This document shows positions 23,829 through 34,485 of a DNA stretch of 64,000 nt, piece after piece. The DNA is from Sanderia malayensis (taxonomy: Eukaryota > Cnidaria > Scyphozoa > Semaeostomeae > Pelagiidae). Position 1 is the stretch's first letter, and each line of letters opens with the position of its first letter. The notes beneath the pieces are model-generated. The model was not told the DNA's origin and ran no database searches. It saw only the letters and a program-made list of their open reading frames with translations. The position numbers and the translations under genes are program-made. The DNA is taken from the NCBI GenBank assembly GCA_013076295.1, contig RQOL01000616.1, positions 4,182,392 through 4,246,391 on the forward strand. The letters are read 5' to 3'.

Positions 23829-25943
23829 GTGTACCAGCCCAATGCTTCAGAAATTACCAGGGGACAAGACATATTATGGTAAACAAGTTTATATTATGCA
23901 GGAACTTATTTGAATTCTACTCTGTGATTGGTGAATAAATCATCATTAGTATTCAATTCGTTTCCATTTCTCCTGATTTAGCCAAATATGGATAATTTAT
24001 GGTACTTTGGGTGCCCTGTCTTTGCGATGGTGGCTATATAACGTTGCTTGCCACGTTGTTCTTGTCTTTCAAGCCATGCAGAGTGGAGTTGTTCTTGCTG
24101 GACAAGAAGAAGGCGACGAATTGCAGATTTTCAACCGTTTTTCAACCTGCAGTACTTCCAACAGCATTCTTCACAATCGGTAAGTTTTATTTTGAGCTTG
24201 TTGTTCATAGTATACTCTTAGAATATAGATTATTTTTGCTTCATTTATCATTTATTTGTCACTATCTTTCGTAACAAATTCTTAACGTTCGCTACAAAGC
24301 ATTTATTTCTGGTTAACATTTCATCTTTGCTTCAGGCAATCTGCTTGCAAATATGGCGGAGAAGAACCATCTCGGAAAAGAAGACGAACAAGTCCACATA
24401 TCAGGAGAGTTAAGTTTTTGTTCTTATAATTGTCTCTTGTTCAATTTGTTATTCTTTTCAGCCTACTCTTACTTGGATTGATAAATATGATGTTAATTGT
24501 GATTTTAATTTCAGCTTTATTTTTGTTCACAGGTTTTTTAAAGGCTTGGAAGAAGAGAGAGAAATAATTTTGTTATTTTTGGTTAATAGTTCATCTTTTC
24601 TAAAATTAATTTGTGTTTCTCAATACATTATTCTTTTTAATTTACTTTCATTCGGTACGATAGATGTAATCTTAATCGTGGTATTAATTAAACTTCTCGT
24701 TCACAGAGCTTTGTCGAAGACTTCGAGGCAGATGAGAGAAAGAAAGAGGAGGAAGGGAGAGAAGAGGTGGAAGGGAGAGGAGAAGAGAGGAGGAGGAGAG
24801 GTAGGGAAGTGGAGAGGAGGGATGGAAAGAAGAGAGGAGGGAAGGATGGATGGAGAGGGAAAGTAGAAAGGTGGTGAGAGGGAGGGAAGAGAGAGGGAGG
24901 GCAGAGAGAGGAGGGAAGTGAGAGAGAGGGGGGGGGTAGAGAGATGGAGGGGAGATAAATATCTACTAAAGGAAACCTCTAAATATCTACTAAATATCTA
25001 CCTCTTCCCCTCCCCGCCCATGCTTTCTTCCTCCCCCCTCTCTTCCTCCTCTATCCCCTCTCTTCTCTACTCTCTCCTTCCCACTCTTTTCCCTCTCTTT
25101 CTCTCCTCTCTCCTTCCCTCCCCACTCTCTCTCTGTCCTCTCCCTTACTCCTCTCCTCCCTGTTCTCTCCTCTCTACCACCTCTCCCACTCCTCCGCACT
25201 CTCTCTTTCTCTCTTCTTCCAAGCCTTTAAAAAACCTGTGAACAAAAAATAAAGCTGAAATTAAAATCACAGTTATCATATTTATCAAATCAAGTAAGAG
25301 TACACTGAAAAGAATAACAAATTGAACAAGAGACAATTATAAGAACAAAAACTTAACTCTCCTGATATGTGGATTTGTTCGTCTTCTTTTCCGAGATCGT
25401 TATTATCCGCCATATTTGCAAGCAAATTGCCTGTAGCAAAGATGAAATGTTAACCACAAATAAATGCTTTGATGCGAACGTTTAGAATTTGTTACGAAAG
25501 ATAGTGACAAATAAATGATAAATGAAGCCAAAATAATCTATATTCTAAGTGTATACTATGAACAACAAGCTCAAAATAAAACTTACCGATTGTGAAGAAT
25601 GCTGTTGGAAGTACTGCAGGTTGAAAAACGGTTGAAAATCTGCAATTCGTCGCCTTCTTCTTGTCCAGCAAGAACAACTCCACTCTGCATGGCTTGAAAG
25701 ACAAGAACAACGTGGCAAGCAACGTTATATAGCCACCATCGCAAAGACAGGGCACCCAAAGTACCATAAATTATCCATATTTGGCTAAATCAGGAGAAAT
25801 GGAAACGAATTGAATACTAATGATGATTTATTCACCAATCACAGAGTAGAATTCAAATAAGTTCCTGCATAATATAAACTTGTTTACCATAATATGTCTT
25901 GTCCCCTGATAATTTTTGAAGCATTGGGCTGGCACACAACAAG
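23829..25943. mobile_element. 2.1-kb long inverted repeat (foldback-type element)
   Basis: The left arm (about 23829-24567) and right arm (about 25201-25943) are near-identical reverse complements, beginning TTGTGTACCAGCCCAATGC on the left and its complement on the right. The spacer holds a purine-rich tract (24733-24957) and a pyrimidine-rich tract (25000-25223) that can also pair, so the palindrome nearly closes. Both arms keep the same 91-codon open frame (VLWVPCLCDGGYI at the start) and intron-like signals (GTAAGT, TTGCTTCAG, TTTGTTCACAG). The left arm has an extra 150 bp (24568-24720) that looks like a diverged repeat of the preceding intron-exon junction. No transposase is visible. Confidence 0.8.
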
Positions 25944-26862
25944 ACATCATAAACCTGTTTACCATTATAGCTGTCTTTCCCCCGGCAATTTCCGTATTCC
26001 GTACATAGCTTACATTGACAAATGTAAAGGAACAATTATATTGATATTGAAAAGAACAATGCCTTCTCACGTGAAAATGCAATGAAATTGAAAATGCTAA
26101 TACATACAGTTCTTTGTTAATATCAAAATCCTTTTTACATTTGAATGCAAGAAAACAATAATTATCTATACTCTTAGCATAGTGACGTCGCCGATAATAA
26201 GATGTCAAAATGAAATGCAGTCTGAACAAAAGGTTTTTCCATGAAGGCTCAGTTAATTGTTTGGGTATAACAAAGAGAACAAATCCCTTATTCTTGACAT
26301 GACTATGGATAGTAAGCATGTCAACTAGGAAATATGTCCAGTCAGGAATTCTCGGTGAAGTCAAATTTCAAGCCAATTATCTAGAGAGACGTCCCCAGAC
26401 ACTTGCCGAATGCAGTGTTTCTCATCGCATATCACGAAAGGTAAGAATTTACTTACTTCAAAGTCAGTCATTTCTTGTTCATAACATTTCACAACAAGGA
26501 ATTCTAACAAGTTCAAAAGAAGATCAGTGCAGTAGCTAACAACAATATAGGCACGCATACACAAAACTTATGATACCTAAATGTTCATTAATACACACAC
26601 ACAACATTTGTTCCATCTCTTAATAACTCGTACTGTACCAACTGTCAATGGAACTCAAATAAAATATGAAACATATTCAGTGTTACGATAATTTCTTGTG
26701 CGGAGCGAAGCGAAGCGAAGTGGCTGCGCAGCAGAATATAATCGAATCCTTCTCGCGAGGATATTTGTGTGTTTGTCTGTGTCATTCTAGCTAGCGCGTG
26801 GCCTCAAATCCTCCTCCGTTTAGCCGCATGCTGGTTTTATTATAAATTCATCACTATACTCT

Positions 26863-27280
26863 TTTTTTATAAGAATACACTTTATAAGAATAATGAGGCT
26901 CAAAATTCGTGAAATTTAAGAAAATTTTAAGAATATGTCAGGCTCACGATCTTGTGAAACTATTATTTTTAGCAGGCGTTTTTTATTTTTGAATTGATGT
27001 GCTTTTCACAGGCAATGGTTTTAAATACACTCATCCAAATTTCGATGATAAAATCTGTCGATAAAATGTCGATAAAGTCTGTGCTACAGGAAATAAGGAC
27101 TTATTCTGTTACCCATTGTAATAGTTATGCGTTTTTGGCATTGATGATAATAATAGCAGTGTATTGCCATATCCGTATTTTCTGCCGCGCTAAGAATAAT
27201 TTAAGAATATTCAGAGGCTCAAAATAAAAAAAAATAGGAATAATGAGGCTCAGCAAAAAATTAAGCATTCTTATAAAAAA
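26863..27280. mobile_element. MITE-like element with terminal inverted repeats
   Basis: TTTTTTATAAGAATAC at the left end pairs with GCATTCTTATAAAAAA at 27265-27280. ATAATGAGGCTC motifs occur just inside both ends. About 420 bp, no coding sequence. Target-site duplication not resolved. Confidence 0.55.
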
Positions 27281-27952
27281 CTGGCGGTAATCTTTGCTGC
27301 AGTGCAGTGGAGTGAGACGTTTGAGAAACATTGGGAAAACGATATTTGGTTAGCTTATCTGTCCAGAAAATTCTGACTTCAGATTTCAAATTGTTGATGT
27401 GCATTTAATTTAGATTTCATTTTAATCTGGGGTTTTCTACACTTATTCCTCTATTTTTGGTATTGTTTTGTGTTCATCGTGGAGTCACATCAACAAAGAT
27501 TTGAATTTTATCTTTGATCTTCAAACTGAGCGTCACCTTCTCTTGATTAAGAATAATTTGCTGAAATCTATTATTGCTGAAATTCGAAAATCCAGCTATG
27601 AAACGTAAATGTCAATAACAAATGTCAAATACAAATAACAACATTAAAATAACAAAAACAAAGTAAAGTTCGAACTTAAATTATGGAGACAAAGGAGAGC
27701 AAATGATATAAATACGCATGCGTATTGACTCATGCCCACAATTGGAAAGACTGTGCACACGATTCCAGATAAATATTTCAACGTATCTATATTTATCGGT
27801 GGCGAGTCACCAAGCAGATGTCGCTGGGTATATATGAACAGATCGGCACTGTTGGCCTCGTCACCCCGGTGTACCAACAGAGTTAGTAGTTGAGTACGAT
27901 ACGCGGATGGTTTTTCGGCGTTTCTGCCGGAAAATCATTCTCTCGGAAAGAC

Positions 27953-28131
27953 GAAAAGTCCCGGTACGCCGGAGATCTACTTTCTCTTGTAGATCCTCGG
28001 CGTACCGGCCCTCATTTAATTTCAACTCAACTTCAACTCAACTTCAAGTGGAGCTCAGTGGAATCGATCCGTGACTCCATGTGTGGCAAGCACCAGTGCC
28101 AACCACTACGCCACAAGAGTTGAACTAACAA
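27953..28131 (-). mobile_element. tRNA-derived SINE with 3' hairpin
   Basis: Read on the minus strand it has an A box (GTGGCGTAGTGGTTGGC, complement of 28098-28114) and a B box (GGATCGATTCC, complement of 28060-28070) at tRNA-like spacing. A TTGAAGTTGAG tandem tract follows, then an 18-bp hairpin (27963-27980 pairs with 27989-28006, 16 of 18 matches). The head-body-hairpin layout is that of a Pol III retroposon rather than a functional tRNA. Confidence 0.7.
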
Positions 28132-29530
28132 AAAAGCTAATACTAAATGATCCATTTTGGATTCGCACGAAAATTTATATAACCGGTATCAATTTGTTTC
28201 GTGCAGAAAACATCTAGTTTATTAATTTGATCAAATACCCGTAAGAAATATTTCTCCTTAGGCATAAATTGTTAGATCGCTGTTGTTAATTGTTAGACCA
28301 ACATTGTTTGTTAAAATGAGTGCTGCTGTGATGTAAAACCAATAATCAGGACTAAAGCATCTAGCATTTGATTAAAACGATATGTTTTGAAATGAGTGCT
28401 TCAAAAAATATGGAGAGGGGGTGTTTAGTGTGCTTGGAAGCCTAGATATATCTATATTTGATGTGGTTGACCATCTATTATGCCAATGGAAAGAGCTCTG
28501 GTCTGGAAGCTTATTGTTTTGATCTATTGGTGGCGCGGGGGCGCGGGGAGCTACGTCAGTGATTAAAAGCTGTCACATGATCAAAAAGTGTGCATTGCAA
28601 CGCCTTAGCAACTACGTAAACACTGTAAAACCAGTGGTAAAACCAATGGTAAAACACATTCAAAGCATCAATTCTTTGCTGGAAAGGGGAAATCGATCGA
28701 GGAATATTGGTCAAATGACATTCATGTTGTACAAAAAGGTTTCTTGAGTGATAGGGTATGTCTTAAAACAATTTTTTTCGGCGGAATTGGCGATTGGCTA
28801 AATTTTAGATGTTTCCAGCGTTTGTTTTGTTCAGTCTATTTTTAAAAGAGTCCAGCGATGGGGCAGTGACGACCCTCAGGAAGAGAGTTTCACTTGTTCA
28901 CTACACGGAGAGAGAAGAGGTGATGCCGTACTTCTTTGTTGCAGGGGCAGATACCCTCAGCTTAAATTCGTGATGGGGCGTATTAGGGAGGTATAAAATT
29001 TCTCCATGCTGTCCAAGTCGATGAACGTAAAAGCTCTTCTGATCAATCCAAATGGAACATAATTTTACATCAATTCAAGTTGTGATATTTTAGTCAGTTA
29101 TAGCAGGCTTTCTATTGACTATGATTTCAGTTACTTTCTCAAAGTCGTAGGACAAGGAGGTGGTATTTTACGTAAACAAGAACAGAACAAAACCGTAAAA
29201 AGAACAGGACATGGTTTGAGATGCCCTGCTCAGACATTTTAATTTCAATGTAAACGACAAAGGTAGCATGCTATGCTGGGTAATGAGGTCCCACCGAACA
29301 GACGAAGATAACCTCAGCCGAGATGCATTGTTCAGATACAGCGTATTTAACTCAACTCCAACTATGTAATTGTTAAGAGTGTAGAGACGTCTCTATGAAC
29401 ATCTCAAATTACGTCTATGTATCTTTCCAGCATCCAGCAAATGGATTCACCCTTGAACATAATTTCCAAGAAGAAACTATAAGAAATCTGTAGAAAGGAT
29501 TTTTGAGACTTAGCGCATTAACGCAAAAAT

Positions 29531-29604
29531 AGAGGACACAAGTCCCTGGGACATTTGACAAATTCAGATGAAAATTCTGCACTATTTGTTCCTTGTGAGC
29601 AGAA
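29531..29604 (+). repeat. Fragment related to the MITE at 36858
   Basis: Shares AGTCCCTGGGACA and TTCTGCAC, then CCTTGTGAGCAGAA in the same order and spacing as the left part of the element at 36858-37137. Confidence 0.6.
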
Positions 29605-29930
29605 CGTCCTCACTAGTTGCAAAACAGTAACTCATCAAGTATTGGAAACAATTGATCTGTTTCAATAGACAGTTTCGAAAGTAGAAGTGGTGTTGACCCA
29701 CCCTTGTGTGTGGGTATTTGTGAGTGGCTTTACACTGTGACGAGACGAGACGACATGTTTCCTTGTTGCTTTTATCCAATAAAACACAATGTTTGCGTGG
29801 TTGTTGGCATTGTGAAATTCAAAGAATTCCTTTATCAAACTTTCAGGAACAAAGTCATTCAGCAAGTAAAACGTCCAAAGCACATACCACAGGTAAGAAT
29901 AACTAAGCATTTCACGTCGACAGCAAAGAA

Positions 29931-30983
29931 ATGTCTCATCAAAAACAAAAGGATATATTTCCAAGCAACGACCGACACAAAGAGCTTCCGTTGTGGGTAT
30001 TCATCCTGGAACTTCTTGGATTGGACAACAATGACGCAACGTGCGTGCGATGGACATTCAGACGCCCATATGAATTCAAAATCACCAAACCTGAAAAGCT
30101 TGCTGCACTGTGGGGTAGCATAAGGAAAAGCCCAACCAGCTACGCCAATCTCCGCAGAGGAATACGATACTACTATCGAAAGGATATCATTGAAAAGGTT
30201 TGTCATAGAGTGAAATCCCGTATACCATAGCAGAGTCTGAAAATTTCGCACCCAGCCTGTTGTTTGAGCACAATAAACTGTTGTTTCTTCTATTGTCTGA
30301 GAAGAAACTTCAGAATAAAGGTTCTTATAGAAGCAAGCTCTTATATGCTGTTTTTAGATTATAATATTGCAACATGGGATATTCCATACCGCTGATCTTA
30401 TCTTAAAGAAATACGACGCGGTAATCATTTTCTCCACGACAAACCAATACAATAGACATTTCTTGTTTGCTTCCTATAGGTTGTGAATATCCCTTTCACG
30501 TACAGATTTACCAAGTCTCCAAAAACAGAGCCGTACCTTGTTCGCTGCTTTCCAAACAACTTCAGGTTCAACTGCCCGTTCATGAAGGAGCCAAATTACA
30601 TCAAAATTAAAGAATACGTCGGCGAGAACAATAGCTGCCATGTTTCAGAAACCAGAGCAACAACAACAGCAATAACAAAAAGCTGCGAGGAAACAGAAGC
30701 ACCTGAATCCATGGAAACAGGAGGCAGTTTCAGTCCAACTGCGTCTCCAGATGGCAGCAATTGCAGTAGAAGCAGTGGTAGCAGTACTGTTGATATATTT
30801 TCTGCCCATGCGTCAGTGTCTAGTGATACTTCCATAAACGACACTTCCCATTCTGAGCTTAGTCTGAGCTTACAAGCTTATAAATTGAACATTGAAACCA
30901 AGATTTATGAATTGGGGAACTCCGAAGTGTGTGAGCCTCCAGATTGGAACATGTTTTGGATGGTGAATCCTCGTTATGCATAA
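29931..30983 (+). CDS. ETS-domain transcription factor B
   Basis: Predicted nuclear DNA-binding protein. Exons 29931-30197 and 30480-30983 give 256 aa if translation starts at the ATG at 29931; a stop lies in that frame at 29904-29906. ETS domain: ELPLWVFILELL, CVRWTFRRPYEFKI, LAALWGSIRKSPTSYANLR, RGIRYYYRKDIIEKV, IPFTYRF. The recognition helix keeps R-x-x-R (RGIR), but the usual MxYxKLSR is changed to TSYANLRR, so DNA specificity may differ. The C-terminal exon is serine/threonine-rich and ends FWMVNPRYA. The intron inside the ETS domain is at the same place and phase (EK|V, phase 0) as in genes A and C. Upstream exons like those of A and C were not found; a 5' exon near 29846-29891 is possible but its phase did not fit. 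Confidence 0.8.
30207..30345. mobile_element. MITE-like element in the ETS-B intron
   Basis: Contains CAGCCTGTTGTTTGAGCACA and TTCTTCTATTGTCTGAGAAG, then AAAGGTTCTTATAG, closely matching the inner part of the inverted-repeat element in the IDE intron at 60003-60162. Confidence 0.6.
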
Positions 30984-32107
30984 AGTATAAACTATTCACA
31001 TAGATCGTAGTAAATTAACGTCTTAACAAACTCGAGGGAGGGGGTTGGGAATATGTTCAATAATTAATAAACGAGGGGAGGGGGAGGGGAGGGGGAGGGG
31101 AGGGGGGAGGGGAAGGGGTACGTTTAATATGCATAAAAGAATACTATCCTTGCTGCTCTATGAGGTATACCTCTGCAAAAACGTTGTGTGGCTTTTCCAC
31201 GTTATATCGTTTATATATGTTACTATTGAAAACAGTCAAGGATGTAAGACGAATTTAGAATGCTTGGGGCAAAGACGAATTAAAATCTCTTGATTTCTTG
31301 GCCATCACACCCCTAACTATTTCATAAATGTGTTGGAGGTTGCCCCCCTCAAAGAACTCCACTGCCCCCTCTCAGGCACTGATTATGACTTTTACTTGTA
31401 TATATGCTTTTATTTTTCATGCCCATACAGTGTGATACAAAGATTTGTAAAATTATATCTTTATAGAATGAAAATATACCTTTACAATCTCTATTTTTCA
31501 AGTTAACACGAGCTTCCTTTGTTATTCTATCCTATTTCAAGGATTTCTTGTTTGAAATCTAAGAAATAAAATGGAACACAACATTGGTTAATTCGGGGTA
31601 AAACAAGGAATTCATAAGCAAGGAGATTCGATAATGAAGAATAAAAACAACAATGGTAGATGGACAATAATATAGAGTGGCCCATTTCTGATGGCCTTCA
31701 GGGAATTTGAGTTTGCATTCCCAAAGAAACAACAATCTATTGTGTTTATAGCAATAGTGTCAAAGAGAAATACAAGATAAGGTATGTGTATATATTTTCA
31801 AATTGCTATATACAAATTTTAGTCAACGTTGGATGACAAAAAGTCAATACTTTGTTGGAATCCCGTAAACACGCAAGCAGATTTTGCCAGAAATAACGAG
31901 AACGATCATACAAAAATTTTATTGATAATAACAATTTTATATATAATTAACGTACAAATTGCTACGCTAATAAACCTGGCAATTATAAAAATATTATGTT
32001 CAAAAATAGGCTATTAAGAACAGCTTTTAAATTTCAAATTGGGTTTTTAAGGTGTTATTGCTACATATATTACATTCACATCATATTGCTTGCCGCAAAT
32101 AATATAT
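30984..32107. other. Intergenic interval between ETS-B and ETS-C (convergent)
   Basis: Holds 3' flanks of both genes, a GGGGAGG-rich microsatellite (about 31073-31120) and AT-rich sequence. No gene seen. Confidence 0.6.
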
Positions 32108-34485
32108 TCAACTTTTTACATTGGTTTCTGAATTGCTGCTATGCTCACTGATATATTCCTCGACCAGCTCCATTTCTGAATCCACATCCATATACACATC
32201 TGTTTTTACATTCGGGTAGTGATTGGTATAATGCAAATGATTGTGGTTTGTTGTAATGCTCGTCAAATTATGCTCGAAGCCCCTCTCCACTTCTTCCATG
32301 TCAATGTTGCATCCTTCATACACATCACTACATGTGATACTTTTCGGGCTGCGTGGCGATGCATAGCTGCAAGTTGTTGATGATTGATCAGAGCAAATAT
32401 CCTTTTCAAGAGTTCTGATATCTTCAAAGTTCAACAACGGTAAGTCTTTGGCAGTGAAACAAGATGTCTCTGGTGCCTTCATTTGCCTGGCTGACCGTCT
32501 CGTTAGGAACTTATCTTCCCAATCATCACCCGACAGAATCAATGATGTACCAGAGCCATCCACCACTCCATTACATACATCCTCCATTGGTTGATCTACC
32601 CATCGAATTCGAGATGGCAAAGAAGATGTCCTGTACCTCTCCTTGACAAAGTTAACAGGACTGAGGCGATCATGATAGTCCACGTTGTTCAACAATACTT
32701 CGTTTACATCCTTGTCACTGACAGCACTATTCGGTCTCTGTCGCTGCTCTGACTTCCTAAAAACACTTGCGAAAAATGACGAAACCATATCTTGGCTTTT
32801 TTCCAGTCGCAGTTCACTTTGCTGCCCTCGTTCATTGTGCATGATGCAACCAGGCACCGATTTTGGCCGTTGTTGATAAGTTATGGCATTGCGTACCTCA
32901 TCTGATTTCGTATTTAACAAGCGTGTGTCTGTTGTTGATTTTTCTTCTTCCTTCGCTTGTGCAGGTAGGTAATCTTTGGTCTTATCAGATTGCACAAAGC
33001 AATAAGTATAAGGCCGATCAGCAACCTAGAAAGCAAATGATATCACATACAACTAGTGGAACATTGCATCATATGAACACTAGACTGCTCTTAATAAACA
33101 TTCTTCAATTTATTCAATTGAAAGACCGTAAACAAAAGGAATGCAATCGTTATGCAACTGCACCAAAACACGAAATTTTAGCCTGATTATTGTTTAATAT
33201 CAAGCAAAATAAAAGCTATACGATGCAGCCAATAAATGAAGTTATTGGTTTAAACTTGCTGCTACTTGCAATGCATTCATTAAACAACTTCAATGTCTGG
33301 ACACGTGGGCTCAATATGGTTGCAAACGATTATCAAAATGGGGGCTTATTCGAGGGGAGGGCTTATTCGAAGGTGGGAGCTTATTCGAGGACTTACGATA
33401 AAATCATAGACGTGGTATTGGTTTAATTATGTACCTTCTCGATGAGGTTTTTTCCGTAATAATATCTCAATGCCCTGGTTAACTTCCCATAGTTCATTGA
33501 TGCATTCAATTTAAGCATGCCCCAAATTTCAGCAAGGACTTCTGCGTTGAGAACTTTGAAGACGTACTCTGTCGGTTCCAGCCAGCTCACGCAAATTTCG
33601 TCTTCGTCTGACTTGAGTAGAACTATCATAAATAACCATAAGGGCATCTTTCTTTGACTGCCTGCTTTTATGAAAATAAGAGATACAATTAAAATACTTG
33701 AATAATCTTGAATAAAATTTTGCAAACAATTATAAACTGATGTAGCTGCCTGTTTGACTATTATTTGGTCAGTTTTCTCAAAAGTAAATGTAATGTCTCA
33801 GAAAAATGAACACTTGGAGTGGCCAAGTCACACAGAACAGATAAAATTAGAAACTTTAAAATCTAAATATGCATGGCATTACCTTGTTTTTTACCAATCC
33901 TTCCCTTCTCAATTATCTTGAATTGCTCAAGCACCCTCTTGGCTAAGGATATTTTCTTTTGGATCCTAAACCAGAAAATAACAAATTTACAACTTCAGGA
34001 ATGTACTTCTACCCATCACTTCTAGCTCACATTTAATGAAAAGGCTTTTCAGAACGAATTTTAAGTGACACTATCACACCAAGAGGTAGAATAGCAGGTT
34101 GGGCCCATCCCACAGGAATAGTTCCTGGTGTTCTTATGGTCCTATCCTAGTATAGTTGCAGATGACATCTTTCTGACGGGCTGGGAACATTGTCAATACA
34201 TATATTTGTTATAACATATATATTAATCTTGTTCGTGGAAAGTTGCATTAACTTAGGCAATGTCTTTTAACCTGTTGAGACTCTACCTTACGAGTCTTGG
34301 CAAGGGTCAAAATAACAAGATCAACAACAAAATGCAAGCCAAATCTAGGGCCATTGCAGTTAACGTGGATGCATATAACAATAAAATAAAATAAAATGGC
34401 ATTTGACTTACATTGCCTCTTGTGTATCCCCATCTCCAAGTTTAATATCTTCCCTGTCATGTTTTATTTCTTGTTTAACATCCAT
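32108..34485 (-). CDS. ETS-domain transcription factor C
   Basis: Predicted nuclear regulator of 434 aa. Exons in order of translation: 34485-34412, 33965-33883, 33664-33435 and 33025-32108, with phases 2, 1, 0, identical to ETS-A. It starts MDVKQEIKHDRED, where VKQEIK resembles a sumoylation motif. ETS domain: RKMPLWLFMIVLL, ICVSWLEPTEYVFKV, LAEIWGMLKLNASMNYGKLT, RALRYYYGKNLIEKV, RPYTYCF. R-x-x-R is present in the recognition helix. The long last exon is acidic and serine-rich and ends EHSSNSETNVKS. No other domain is recognised. Shared exon phases and YYYGKN wording with gene A support origin by local duplication. Confidence 0.87.
33340..33400 (+). repeat. Dispersed GGGCTTATT repeat, copy 2
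   Basis: Three GGGCTTATTCGA-like units in the intron before the last exon of ETS-C, related to those at 12995-13065. Confidence 0.5.

Larger units (their letters stand above)
21975..29930. other. Repeat-rich intergenic region between ETS-A and ETS-B
   Basis: About 8 kb with no gene I can support confidently. It contains the 2.1-kb inverted repeat, a MITE-like element and a tRNA-derived SINE listed separately, one weak open frame near 23421-23634, and the 5' flanks of two divergently transcribed ETS genes. The remainder is AT-rich with no recognised motif. Confidence 0.6.

Noticed and set aside
24546..25241. Arg/Glu-rich and Ser/Pro-rich open frames
   Set aside because: They come from simple purine and pyrimidine tracts in the centre of the inverted repeat.
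25828..26364. 178-codon minus-strand open frame
   Set aside because: It overlaps the end of the inverted repeat, shows no family motif or biased composition, and has no splice partners.
28049..28122. Functional tRNA gene
   Set aside because: A and B boxes are present, but the sequence runs into a SINE body with a tandem tract and hairpin, and no acceptor-stem pairing was found.
30596..30844. Minus-strand open frame in ETS-B
   Set aside because: Antisense shadow of the Ser/Thr-rich last exon of ETS-B.
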